Positions 1 to 8,081 of a DNA stretch of 54,293 nt are shown piece by piece. Position 1 is the first letter of the stretch. Each line of letters begins with the position of its first letter. Source of the DNA: Myxococcaceae bacterium (GTDB lineage Bacteria > Myxococcota > Myxococcia > Myxococcales > Myxococcaceae). The notes beneath the pieces were generated by a model. The model did not search any database and was not told the DNA's origin. It worked only from the letters and a program-made list of their open reading frames with translations. The translations under genes and the position numbers were made by a program. The stretch spans positions 1 through 54,293 of the forward strand of contig JAIBBR010000016.1 in assembly GCA_019694575.1 (NCBI GenBank), written 5' to 3'.

Positions 1-2
1 AA

Positions 3-78
3 TGGCTCCCTGACGTGGACTCGAACCACGGACATGGTGATTAACAGTCACCCGCTCTACCAGCTGAGCTATCAGGGA
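3..78 (-). tRNA. tRNA-Asn (anticodon GTT)
   Basis: On the minus strand a complete cloverleaf can be folded. The acceptor arm TCCCTGA pairs with TCAGGGA, the D arm is GCTC/GAGC, the anticodon stem GGTGA/TCACC carries loop CTGTTAA (anticodon GTT, asparagine), and the T arm is CGTGG-TTCGAGT-CCACG. The discriminator base is G and the CCA end is encoded at positions 3-5. It lies at the window edge, so a downstream tRNA partner could be out of view. Confidence 0.96.
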
Positions 79-107
79 ATATGCCGTACCGCTTAAAAGA
101 CGGGCGC

Positions 108-136
108 TAGATAGGGCCTCGCCACTCCCAAGTCAA
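108..136 (-). promoter_or_regulatory. probable sigma70-type promoter of the tRNA-Asn gene
   Basis: Upstream of the tRNA on the minus strand there is a -35 box TTGACT (131-136), a 17-nt spacer and a -10 box TATCTA (108-113). The tRNA 5' end would follow after a short leader of about 20-25 nt. The -35 matches the consensus at 5 of 6 positions but the -10 is weak (3 of 6), so this is a spacing-supported inference. Confidence 0.45.
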
Positions 137-243
137 CCAACTGATGCAGCCGTTTTCGGTATTTGGCGTGCCTCTCAATCGCTCCCGCTCACCCCATACC
201 CGTCATTGATCTCCATGTAGGTCTATGACACACAGCGCGAGCC

Positions 244-1290
244 ATGAAATCACTGCTCCTCTCTTTCTGCGCCGTTGCCCTTTTCGCGTGCGGTACCATC
301 TCCGCTCCCACCGACGCCGAGCTCGAGAACGACACCGCGTCGAACGAGAGCGCGCTGGCCACCCACCGCGCGAACGTGTGGTTCCCCATGCAGGAAAACA
401 ACACCTGGACCCTGCAAGCCCCGTGGGGCGAGACGCGCACCATCACCTTGCGCGATGTCAACAACGGCGTCGGTTACCTCACCGGCCTAGACCGCTGGGT
501 AGGCATCTTCTCTTCAGCGCCAAACTCGCTCTACCTGCTCGATGAAAACACCGACACGTGGAACGCGTTCATTCGCTTCGGTTACGCCGTCACTCCGTGG
601 ACCTGGGGCCAAGGCGCGTGCAACGCCTACACCGTGAGACGCGCGCCCAACGCCGGCCCGGTCGTCACGCCCGCGGGCACTTTCTCAGACACGCGCACCA
701 TCGAATTCGAGCGTCTGCCGTCGCCCACCGCGCGCTGCCTGCCTCCGCTCTTCACCGCGCTCACCTTCGCCCCGCACGTCGGCTTGGTCGCCATCGACAA
801 CGACGACGGCCGCTTCTTGCTCACCTCGGCCACTGTCAACGGCAAGTCATACCCCGTGTCCACCGGCATCAAAGCCACGCTGCGCCTCGACAAGACAATC
901 TACTTCAACCAACCCAACACCATTCGTTGTGTCACCACGCCGTGCCCGACCAACGAAGTCACCGCGGTGGCCAAGGCGACGTACACCGTCACCAACCAAG
1001 GCCCGGGCAGCCAGACGTTTCACTTCAACACCGGCTGCCAATTCGACGTGGCAATTTTCGACACCACTGGCAACACCGTGAAGTCGCTCTCGCAACTGCG
1101 TTTTTGCACCCAAGCGTTGACCGCGTTCACGTTGGCCAAGGGGCAATCGAAGACCTTCACTGACACGTTGTCGCTCGATGGCCCCGAAGGGCAGCTCTTC
1201 GGCAATTTCACCGCCACCGCCAAGCTGCTGGCGCGCAACAACGCCGATTGGGCTGACGCCACGACTCGCTTCACCGTCAGCGAGCCGTAA
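244..1290 (+). CDS. lipoprotein with C-terminal BsuPI-like domain
   Basis: 348 residues. The first 16 residues form a short lipoprotein signal ending in LFAC, so Cys16 is the likely lipidated residue. The middle part (about residues 45-200) is a beta-rich domain with no family I recognise. The last 120 residues resemble the BsuPI intracellular proteinase inhibitor fold as found in envelope proteins: a TYTVTNQG strand, then FDVAIFDTTGN and the conserved FTLAKGQSKTF segment. That module is a beta-sandwich and does not prove protease inhibition. Four or more cysteines in the domain suggest disulfides. The gene stands alone, 45 bases before the rRNA methyltransferase gene. Role unknown, probably envelope structural or ligand binding. 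Confidence 0.8.
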   Translation: MKSLLLSFCAVALFACGTISAPTDAELENDTASNESALATHRANVWFPMQENNTWTLQAPWGETRTITLRDVNNGVGYLTGLDRWVGIFSSAPNSLYLLDENTDTWNAFIRFGYAVTPWTWGQGACNAYTVRRAPNAGPVVTPAGTFSDTRTIEFERLPSPTARCLPPLFTALTFAPHVGLVAIDNDDGRFLLTSATVNGKSYPVSTGIKATLRLDKTIYFNQPNTIRCVTTPCPTNEVTAVAKATYTVTNQGPGSQTFHFNTGCQFDVAIFDTTGNTVKSLSQLRFCTQALTAFTLAKGQSKTFTDTLSLDGPEGQLFGNFTATAKLLARNNADWADATTRFTVSEP

Positions 1291-1335
1291 GTGACCGCCG
1301 AAGTTGACCTTTGTGCTGTGAAAAGAGGGTAGCGA

Positions 1336-2583
1336 ATGAGCGAGCGGGCAGTCGAGCGCCTGCACACCTTGCCGTGGGCGGCGGTGGTCGACGTTATTCC
1401 CCAACTCAGCGCGGCGCTGGGGCCAATGCTCGAGGGCATGCCGGCCGAAAAAGCGCTCGACCGTTTACTGCGTGAGCTGCCCGACCTCACCTCGCTACAG
1501 CGCAAAGCGGTCGCCGAATCGGTGTTTGGTGTGGGCCTGTGGCGCCGCCGTCTGCAAGCCGAGCTGGGGCTACCCGCGCCGACGCCGATGCAGTTACTCG
1601 CTTCGCTCCTGCGCGACTTGGGAGGCCTGCACGACGTCGAGCCGCTCTTCGGTTGGGAAAAGGGCGTCTTGCCGCGTGCAACGACGAAGCCCGCTTCATT
1701 GGCCGACCGCTATTCGCTGCCTGACTGGCTCGCCGAAACCTTGCAGCATGAAGTGGGCCCTGAGGCGCCCGCGCTCGCCGACGCGCTCAACCTGCCAGGG
1801 CCCATTTGCATTCGCGCCAACCACGCCCGCATGCACCGCGACGCGCTCGCCCGAAGGCTCATTGCGCTGAACCTCGAAGTGCGGCCCACCCGGTACGCGG
1901 CGCACGGCCTGGTCATCACCAGCCCGCGGCCCAATATTTACGGGCTGCGGCCGTTTCAAGAAGGCCTCTTCGAAGTGCAAGACGAAGGCAGCCAACTGCT
2001 CGCCGAAATGGTGTCGCCTCAAACCGGTGAATCAGTGCTCGATTTTTGCGCCGGCGCGGGTGGCAAAACCTTGGCCCTCGCCGCGATGCTCGGCAAAGAC
2101 GGCAAAGTGCACGCGTACGACGTCGATAGCGCCGCGATAGAACGCCTGCGCCGCCGTGTCGAGCGCGCCCAGGCCGACAATGTGTCGATTCACCACACCC
2201 TGCCTCAAGGCCGCACGTTCGACGCGGTGCTGGTCGACGCGCCGTGCTCTGAGCTGGGAGCCCTGCGCCGAGGCCCCGACAAACGCTTTCTCATCGACCC
2301 GGCGTCGCTCGCCCAGTGGCCGCGCAAGCAGCTCGCCATTCTCGAAACCGCCAAAGCGTACGTACGCCCCGGAGGCCGGCTCATCTACGCCACCTGCACC
2401 TTCGCCACCGCCGAGAACGAGCAAGTGGCGCGCGCTTTCGAAGCAGAAAACCGCTTTTTCGTGCGTCAGCGGCCGCGTCTTTCAGTCGAGCTGCTCACCC
2501 TCGAAGGCTTTCTGCGCACTTACCCGCATCGCCACCAGACCGACGGTTTCTTCGCGGCCATGTGGTTCAGCTCCCGCGCGTAA
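1336..2583 (+). CDS. RsmB/RsmF-family RNA (cytosine-5-)-methyltransferase
   Basis: 415 residues. This is a NOL1/NOP2/Sun-type m5C methyltransferase that uses S-adenosylmethionine, most likely acting on 16S rRNA. The N-terminal third is helical, as in the NusB-like or RNA-binding part of RsmB. The catalytic half shows FEVQDEGSQL, the SAM-binding motif VLDFCAGAGGKTL, the acidic YDVDS loop, the first catalytic segment VDAPCS and the second cysteine in YATCTF, the two-cysteine signature of the family. ATG start, followed 42 bases later by the LD-carboxypeptidase gene on the same strand. Which cytosine is modified (C967 as RsmB or C1407 as RsmF) cannot be told from motifs. Confidence 0.88.
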   Translation: MSERAVERLHTLPWAAVVDVIPQLSAALGPMLEGMPAEKALDRLLRELPDLTSLQRKAVAESVFGVGLWRRRLQAELGLPAPTPMQLLASLLRDLGGLHDVEPLFGWEKGVLPRATTKPASLADRYSLPDWLAETLQHEVGPEAPALADALNLPGPICIRANHARMHRDALARRLIALNLEVRPTRYAAHGLVITSPRPNIYGLRPFQEGLFEVQDEGSQLLAEMVSPQTGESVLDFCAGAGGKTLALAAMLGKDGKVHAYDVDSAAIERLRRRVERAQADNVSIHHTLPQGRTFDAVLVDAPCSELGALRRGPDKRFLIDPASLAQWPRKQLAILETAKAYVRPGGRLIYATCTFATAENEQVARAFEAENRFFVRQRPRLSVELLTLEGFLRTYPHRHQTDGFFAAMWFSSRA

Positions 2584-2625
2584 GTTTGAAGCCCACCCTG
2601 CGCGAAGTGATAGAAACTTCGCCGC

Positions 2626-3525
2626 GTGCCATTGACAAAACCGCCTGCGCTCAAGCCGTTTGACACCGTGGCCGTGGTCGCTCCCTCAGGGCCTTTTGAC
2701 CGAGAGAGTTTCGATGCTGGCCTCGCAGTGCTGCGCTCACGTTACGACGTGCGTTTGGGCGAGGGCCTTTTCGAAACTGCCCGCTACCTCGCAGGCAGTG
2801 ACGAGCGTCGCACTGCAGAGCTCGTCGACGCGCTGAACAACCCTGAAGTGAAAGCGGTGTTTGCCGCGCGTGGAGGCTACGGCGCAATGCGCGTGCTCGA
2901 GCACGTGTCACTGCCCCGCTTGCCGCATAAAGCGCTGGTGGGGTTTTCAGACCTCACCGCTCTTCATGCTGCGTTGCAAACCGCCGGCAGGGTGAGCATT
3001 CACGGCCCCGTCGTCACCCAGTTGGGCAAACAATCGGCAGCCGTTGCGCAGCAGCTCTTCGCTTTGTTGGAGAATCCCTCGCCGCCGCCTGTCCTCCACG
3101 GTCAGCCGGGCCAGGTGCCAGGGCAAGTGCAGGGGCCGTTGCTGGGCGGCAACCTTTCAGTCTTCACACGGCTGCTCGGTACGCCATTCATGCCGGCCCT
3201 CACGGGGGGCATTTTACTTCTCGAAGACGTGGGCGAACGCCCCTACCGGTTAGACCGCATGTGGACTCACCTGAAGCTCGCGGGTGTTTTCAAGCAAATC
3301 GCCGGCATCGTGTTGGGTGACTTCACCCTCTGCGAAGAAAAAGACGCTTCGTATACCAGCGCCGACGTGCTCGCTTCGCTGGTGCAAGAAACCGGGCTGC
3401 CCTGTGCGGGTGGCTTTTCTATTGGCCATGGCGAGGTGAATGTCGCGGTGCCGCTCGGCACGCGCGTGCAGCTCGATGCCACGCAAGGCACGCTGACCTT
3501 CCTCGAAGGCGCGGTGTCGGCGTGA
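2626..3525 (+). CDS. LD-carboxypeptidase (peptidase family S66)
   Basis: 299 residues with a GTG start. Family S66 enzymes such as LdcA remove the terminal D-Ala from tetrapeptide muropeptides in the cytoplasm during murein recycling. Visible signature: the N-terminal VAVVAPSGP strand, AARGGYGAMR, and the nucleophile elbow GFSDLTALH with Ser108. The C-terminal half has LLLEDVGERPYRLDRM supplying the catalytic Glu and SIGHGEVN supplying the His, so the Ser-His-Glu triad looks complete. Length is typical for the family. The stop codon overlaps the GTG of the next gene by 4 bases, indicating translational coupling. With Mpl encoded about 1.1 kb downstream, a recycling role is well supported. Confidence 0.9.
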   Translation: MPLTKPPALKPFDTVAVVAPSGPFDRESFDAGLAVLRSRYDVRLGEGLFETARYLAGSDERRTAELVDALNNPEVKAVFAARGGYGAMRVLEHVSLPRLPHKALVGFSDLTALHAALQTAGRVSIHGPVVTQLGKQSAAVAQQLFALLENPSPPPVLHGQPGQVPGQVQGPLLGGNLSVFTRLLGTPFMPALTGGILLLEDVGERPYRLDRMWTHLKLAGVFKQIAGIVLGDFTLCEEKDASYTSADVLASLVQETGLPCAGGFSIGHGEVNVAVPLGTRVQLDATQGTLTFLEGAVSA

Positions 3526-4619
3526 AAGCGTTAGACGGGCTGCTCTTCGACGGTGTGGCGCAGCAGGTTTTTCTCCTCGCACGGGCGGTGGTGTTTTACC
3601 AGGGTCAGCGCGTTTACGACGGAGGCAATGCCAGCGAAGACACGCTCTTCGACCTCGCCTCGCTTACCAAGGTGATGAGTACCACCGCGTTGACGCTGCG
3701 GCTCAACGAGCAAAAGAAGCTCTCACTGACTGACCGCGTGTCAGACTTTTTTCCCAACGCGCGGTTAGACACAGACGCCACGGTCGAAGACTTGCTCTAC
3801 CACCGTTCAGGCTACCCGCCGTTTCTCTGCTACTTCGAGCAGACAATGAAAGAGCACCCCGAGCTCTTTGACCTCGATTGCCTGGTGAATCGCCGAGAGC
3901 TCGCTCGGAGCGAAGTGATGGCGCGAGCGTTGGAGACGCCTCCCAGCTACCCGCGGGGCACTCAGGCTGTCTATTCAGACATTGGCTTCATGGTGCTGGG
4001 CGAAATGTGCGCCCAAGCCGGCGGACAACGGTTAGACGCGCTCTTCGAAAGTGAAGTGGTGCGGCCGTTGGGTTTGAGCGCGGGCTACCGCAGGCTTTCG
4101 GTGCCACAGAGCGGAACGCGGCCCATCGCTCCCACGGGTTTCACTCGCCCACGTGAACATGCGCCGGGGCAAGAGACGCTGTGGAACCTGCCAAAGCGCC
4201 CAGCCCGCGACGGCGAAGTCGACGACGACAACGCCTGGTGCATGGACGGCGTGTCGGGTCACGCGGGGCTGTTTTCAACCGCGACTGACGTGGCGCGCTT
4301 CGGTCAGGCGGTGCTCGACGGCTTTCTCAAAGTGCCGTACCCGTGGCGCAAAGACAGGGCGACGCCAGCCAGCACCCGCGCGCTCGGCTTCGACACGCCG
4401 TCAGCTGAAGGCGCGTCGTGTGGCCAGTTCATTGGTAATCGGCCTCCGGGGGCCATTGGGCACCTCGGTTTCACCGGTACCAGCCTATGGGTTGATTTGG
4501 CGCGCAAGCTGGTGGTGGTGTTGCTCACCAACCGCACTGCGTTGGGCCGCGCCAACCTGCGCATTCGCGAGTTTCGTTCACGCTTTCACGACGCGGTCGT
4601 CACCGCGCTCAACGCCTAG
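3522..4619 (+). CDS. serine hydrolase, class C beta-lactamase/penicillin-binding-like
   Basis: 365 residues with a GTG start inside the stop of the upstream LD-carboxypeptidase gene (GTGA overlap). The fold is the beta-lactamase-related family. The nucleophile motif SxxK is SLTK with Ser47 and Lys50 (context LFDLASLTKVMST), the Tyr motif is YSDIGF, and the third motif is in HLGFTGTS. No signal peptide is evident, so the protein is probably cytoplasmic, unlike secreted AmpC. Placement between ldcA and mpl suggests a peptide or D-amino-acid amidase/esterase acting on recycled muropeptides rather than antibiotic resistance. Substrate unknown. Confidence 0.82.
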   Translation: MKALDGLLFDGVAQQVFLLARAVVFYQGQRVYDGGNASEDTLFDLASLTKVMSTTALTLRLNEQKKLSLTDRVSDFFPNARLDTDATVEDLLYHRSGYPPFLCYFEQTMKEHPELFDLDCLVNRRELARSEVMARALETPPSYPRGTQAVYSDIGFMVLGEMCAQAGGQRLDALFESEVVRPLGLSAGYRRLSVPQSGTRPIAPTGFTRPREHAPGQETLWNLPKRPARDGEVDDDNAWCMDGVSGHAGLFSTATDVARFGQAVLDGFLKVPYPWRKDRATPASTRALGFDTPSAEGASCGQFIGNRPPGAIGHLGFTGTSLWVDLARKLVVVLLTNRTALGRANLRIREFRSRFHDAVVTALNA

Positions 4620-4628
4620 AAAGAAAAT

Positions 4629-6083
4629 ATGTCTGCCCTCGATGACCCGAAACCTGCGCTCGACGCGTTGGCCGCTGCCCGGCCCGCGCGCATTCACTTG
4701 GTTGGCGTGGCTGGCACTGGCATGGGCTCGTTTGCGGGCATGCTCAAAGCCGCGGGCTACGAAGTGACAGGCAGCGACCAAAACGTCTACCCGCCGATGA
4801 GCGACATGCTCAAAGCGTGGGGCATCGAAACGATGACGCCGTACGCGGCCCAGAACGTGGAACGTGCCCGCCCCACCGCGGTGGTGATTGGCAACGTCAT
4901 TCGCCGTGAAAACCCCGAAGCGACGGCGGTGCGCGAGCAGAATATTCCGGCCCTGAGCTTTCCCGCGGCGTTGGGTGCGCTGTTTTTGAAGCCGCGCCAT
5001 TCCATCGTTATTGCCGGCACGCATGGCAAGACGACGACCTCTGCCTTGATGGGCCACGTGCTGGTCTCGGCGGGTAAAGACCCCAGCTTTCTCGTCGGTG
5101 GAGTGACGCTGAATTACGCCGGCAATTACCGCTACGGCCAGGGCCCGCACTTCGTGGTTGAAGGCGACGAGTACGACACCGCTTATTTCGACAAAGGGCC
5201 CAAGTTTTTACACTACCAGCCGCGCACCGCCATTTTGACCAGCGTTGAATTTGACCACGCCGACATTTACCGAGACATGGCGCATTACACGCAGTCGTTC
5301 GAACGCTTCGTTGCGCTCATTCCCCCCGATGGGAACCTGGTCGCCTGCGCGAGCTACCCCAACGTGAAGCAGTTGGCGAAGGCGTGCCGGGGCAAAGTCA
5401 CTACTTATTCTGCGCAGCAAGGCGTTGAAGCAGACCTCAGGCCGGCAAACGTACGCTTCGCCTCTGAAGGCGCGCGTTTCACGGTGATGGAAAATGCACA
5501 GTCGCTGGGCGAATTGCTCTTGCCCATGGGCGGGGCGCACAACGTCGAGAACGCGCTCGGAGTCTTCGCCGCCGGTCGCGCGGTGGGGCTTTCTTTCGAA
5601 GCGCTTCGTCAGGGGTTCGCCAGCTTCAAGGGCGTCAAACGCCGCCAAGAGGTGAGGGGAGCGCCGCGTGGCATTTTGGTCATCGACGACTTCGCGCATC
5701 ACCCCACCGCGGTGAAAGAAACGTTGGCCGCGGTGAAAGGCCGCTACGCCGGGCGCCGGTTGTGGGCAATTTTCGAGCCGCGGTCAAACACCAGCCGTCG
5801 CAACATTCACCAAGCCGAGTACGCCAAGAGCTTCACCGGTGCTGACCTGGCGAGCATCAAGGTGCCTGACCCGCACGATAAAATTCCTTTTGGTGAAGGG
5901 TTAGACGTGCCGTTGTTGGCGAAGGTCCTCACGGCGCAAGGCATTGCCGCCACGGCCGCGCCTTCGGTCGATGCGCTGCTCGACGAGGTGGCGGGCGGAG
6001 CCCAGCCCGGCGATGTGCTCTTGGTGATGAGCAACGGCAGTTTCGGCGGCTTTATCGACAAGCTGTTGGCGCGGTTAGGGTAA
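4629..6083 (+). CDS. mpl: UDP-N-acetylmuramate:L-alanyl-gamma-D-glutamyl-meso-diaminopimelate ligase
   Basis: 484 residues. Mpl reattaches recovered murein tripeptide to UDP-MurNAc using ATP, the last step of peptidoglycan recycling. Mur-ligase features in order: N-terminal Rossmann segment IHLVGVAGTGMGSFAG, SDQNVYPPMSDML, ATP P-loop AGTHGKTTTSALMG, the Mpl-typical GGVTLNYAGNYR and VVEGDEYDTAYFD, then SVEFDHADIY, the DDFAHHPTAVKETL segment and the EPRSNTSRRN motif. EGDEYDTAYFD and the long spacing identify Mpl rather than MurC. It follows the serine hydrolase by 9 bases and precedes a TlpA-like gene by 8 bases, so it sits in an operon. Confidence 0.94.
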   Translation: MSALDDPKPALDALAAARPARIHLVGVAGTGMGSFAGMLKAAGYEVTGSDQNVYPPMSDMLKAWGIETMTPYAAQNVERARPTAVVIGNVIRRENPEATAVREQNIPALSFPAALGALFLKPRHSIVIAGTHGKTTTSALMGHVLVSAGKDPSFLVGGVTLNYAGNYRYGQGPHFVVEGDEYDTAYFDKGPKFLHYQPRTAILTSVEFDHADIYRDMAHYTQSFERFVALIPPDGNLVACASYPNVKQLAKACRGKVTTYSAQQGVEADLRPANVRFASEGARFTVMENAQSLGELLLPMGGAHNVENALGVFAAGRAVGLSFEALRQGFASFKGVKRRQEVRGAPRGILVIDDFAHHPTAVKETLAAVKGRYAGRRLWAIFEPRSNTSRRNIHQAEYAKSFTGADLASIKVPDPHDKIPFGEGLDVPLLAKVLTAQGIAATAAPSVDALLDEVAGGAQPGDVLLVMSNGSFGGFIDKLLARLG

Positions 6084-6091
6084 AAAGTCTC

Positions 6092-6610
6092 ATGGCTCGC
6101 TTTCTTTTCGCGCTGTGTCTGTTGTTGAGCGTTTCGTGCACCAAAAAAGTGCCTGGGCCGCTCGAGCCCGAGCCCAGCTACCCCGAAGGCGCCTTCGCGC
6201 TCACCCTCAAGCGTTACACGGAGCAGACCGACTGGAGCCTGAAAGAAGAGCTCGGCAACGTGGTGGTGCTCGACGTTTGGGCCACTTGGTGTGACCCGTG
6301 TCGAGAATCACTGCCGCGCTACCAAGCGCTGCTCAAGAAGTACGCCGACCGGGGGTTGAAAGTGTACGCGGTGAACGTCGACGCCGACGCGACGCAGGTG
6401 CCCAAGTTCTTGATGGAAACGCAAATCAGCGTGCCGGTGCTGCTCGACGTCAACGCGCAGGCCGCCGAATCGACGCTGCGGGTGAAAGTGATGCCCACCG
6501 CGTTCTTCATCGATAGAAAAGGCCATATTCGCCACGTGCACGAAGGGTTCGCTGAAGAGCTCTTCCCCAAGTACGTGTCAGAGCTTGAAGCGTTATTGGC
6601 TGAACCATGA
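6092..6610 (+). CDS. TlpA/ResA-like thioredoxin-fold lipoprotein
   Basis: 172 residues. A short hydrophobic signal ends at Cys16 (LLSVSC), an imperfect lipobox, so the protein is probably anchored facing the periplasm. The thioredoxin fold has the active site WCDPC with Cys67 and Cys70 in the context LDVWATWCDPCRESLP, a cis-Pro region VMPTAFFIDRKG, and the TlpA-type insert. Such proteins reduce or isomerise disulfides, often for cytochrome c maturation or envelope proteins. Its ATGA junction overlaps the downstream inositol phosphatase gene by 4 bases. The substrate cannot be named from the context. Confidence 0.87.
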   Translation: MARFLFALCLLLSVSCTKKVPGPLEPEPSYPEGAFALTLKRYTEQTDWSLKEELGNVVVLDVWATWCDPCRESLPRYQALLKKYADRGLKVYAVNVDADATQVPKFLMETQISVPVLLDVNAQAAESTLRVKVMPTAFFIDRKGHIRHVHEGFAEELFPKYVSELEALLAEP

Positions 6611-7437
6611 GCGCGAAAACACCCGCGGTGTTGCTCCCAGTCGCCGTCGAGGCTGCGCGGCGCGCCGGCGAGGTGTTGAAAAAACGCTTTCATTCTACCC
6701 GCACCATCGACTTCAAAGGCCAAGGCCGGCACAACCTCGTCACTGACGCCGACCGGGCAAGCGAAGAGGTGTTGCTCGAAGTGCTGCGCCGCGAAGTTCC
6801 CGCCCATGGCATCGTGGCTGAAGAGAGCGGGGCGCTCGGTGCGCAAACCGGCATTCGCTGGTACGTCGACCCGCTCGATGGCACCACCAACTATGCGCAC
6901 CGTGTGCCGCACTTTTCGGTCAGCATCGCCGCGGCCGACGACACCGGGCCGCTCGTCGGCGTGGTGTTAGACCCCTTGCGCGAAGAGCTCTTTGCCGCCG
7001 CGCGGGGAGCCGGCGCCACGCTCAATGGCCAACGCATGTCGGTCAGCGCCACGGCCGAGCTCGACACCGCGCTGTTGTGCACGGGTTTCCCCTATGACTT
7101 GCAGCAAAACCCACTGGCGCCGCTGGGCCTCTTCAACCGGCTGGTGAAGCGCGCCCAAGGTATTCGGCGCATGGGCAGCGCCGCGCTCGACTTGGCGTAC
7201 GTCGCCAGCGGCCGTTACGACGGCTACTTCGAGTTTGGCCTGAAAAGTTGGGACACCGCGGCCGGCGCCCTGCTGGTGATGGAATCAGGCGGGGTGATGA
7301 CCCGCATCGACGGGCTGCCGTACCAGGTGCGCTACGGCGACATATTGTGCGCCACGGTGGCCATTGCCACGGCGTTGCAGGCCGAATGCACCGCGTTTCT
7401 TGCCGAAGTGGGTTGGCAGCCGAAGCCGGGCCCTTAA
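6607..7437 (+). CDS. inositol monophosphatase family protein (SuhB-like)
   Basis: 276 residues. Mg2+-dependent phosphatase of the IMPase/SuhB family. Motifs: [16 protein letters not shown], the metal site AEESG, the signature [20 protein letters not shown], the metal or substrate segment [22 protein letters not shown], and the C-terminal [12 protein letters not shown]. All metal ligands expected (Glu, Asp, Asp, Asp) are present. The probable substrate is inositol-1-phosphate or a related sugar phosphate. SuhB also affects rRNA antitermination in enterobacteria, which is not testable here. The start overlaps the TlpA-like gene by 4 bases. The stop overlaps the stop of the convergent OPX gene by 4 bases (7434-7437). 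Confidence 0.92.
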   Translation: MSAKTPAVLLPVAVEAARRAGEVLKKRFHSTRTIDFKGQGRHNLVTDADRASEEVLLEVLRREVPAHGIVAEESGALGAQTGIRWYVDPLDGTTNYAHRVPHFSVSIAAADDTGPLVGVVLDPLREELFAAARGAGATLNGQRMSVSATAELDTALLCTGFPYDLQQNPLAPLGLFNRLVKRAQGIRRMGSAALDLAYVASGRYDGYFEFGLKSWDTAAGALLVMESGGVMTRIDGLPYQVRYGDILCATVAIATALQAECTAFLAEVGWQPKPGP

Positions 7438-8054
7438 AAAATGCTTTCAGGCACGAAGACGATGTCACCCGGCTGGAGCAGAAAGTTCTTCTCGCGGCCG
7501 ATGCCAATGTCTTCGACGGGTACGCGAATTTTCTTCTCGGTGCCGCCCAACTGACGGGTGACATTGATGCTGTTCTTCGCGGCCTGTCGGGTGAAGCCGC
7601 CCGCCAGGGTCACCGCTTGAATAATGTTCATGCTCTCTTCGAAGGGAAAAGTGCCAGGCTTCTGCACTTCTCCGAAGACGAATACTTTCTTCGAATTGTA
7701 CTCGCGAATCAGCACCGTCACGTTGGGTGCCTTGAAGAAACCGTTTTTCAAACAGGTGGTAATCGCATCGGCCGCCTGGCTCGACGTCATTTTGCTGACG
7801 TTGACCTTGCCGCACAGCGGGTAATCGATGGTGCCTTCAACCGAGACGCGAAACGGGCCCGACAAGTCAGTCTCTTGAAACACGCGCACTTCAACCAAGT
7901 CGCCCGCGCCCAAGGTGCTGGCAATGGGAACAGCCGCTCCATTGGCCGCGACAGAGGCTTCTTCCATCGAGACAGAATCAGCCCCGTTACCGGCCTTGGG
8001 TGTCTTGCAACCCAACACGAGAGCGCTAACGAGCAAAAAAGAGATGAGCTTCAT
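7434..8054 (-). CDS. short polysaccharide export (OPX/Wza-like) outer-membrane lipoprotein
   Basis: 206 residues. The lipoprotein signal is [16 protein letters not shown] with Cys16 lipidated. A poly_export domain follows ([24 protein letters not shown] through VLIREYNS), then one SLBB-type repeat ([18 protein letters not shown] to [13 protein letters not shown]). The protein stops soon after that. There is no C-terminal amphipathic helix to build the Wza alpha-barrel, so it belongs to the short OPX class thought to need a separate beta-barrel porin. The next gene upstream on the same strand, 27 bases away, encodes such a barrel. In M. xanthus the pair WzaB/WzpB (biosurfactant polysaccharide export, MXAN_1915/1916 from memory) lies close to mglBA as here, so orthology is likely. 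Confidence 0.88.
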   Translation of the reverse strand: MKLISFLLVSALVLGCKTPKAGNGADSVSMEEASVAANGAAVPIASTLGAGDLVEVRVFQETDLSGPFRVSVEGTIDYPLCGKVNVSKMTSSQAADAITTCLKNGFFKAPNVTVLIREYNSKKVFVFGEVQKPGTFPFEESMNIIQAVTLAGGFTRQAAKNSINVTRQLGGTEKKIRVPVEDIGIGREKNFLLQPGDIVFVPESIF

Positions 8055-8081
8055 GGCCGACGTCTCTAGAGCGCCACGGCC

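Noticed and set aside
3738-3749. GTGTCAGACTTT identical to the first part of the long inverted-repeat arm at 29034.
   Set aside because: It lies inside the serine hydrolase coding frame (RVSDFF) and has no matching partner arm, so chance is likely.
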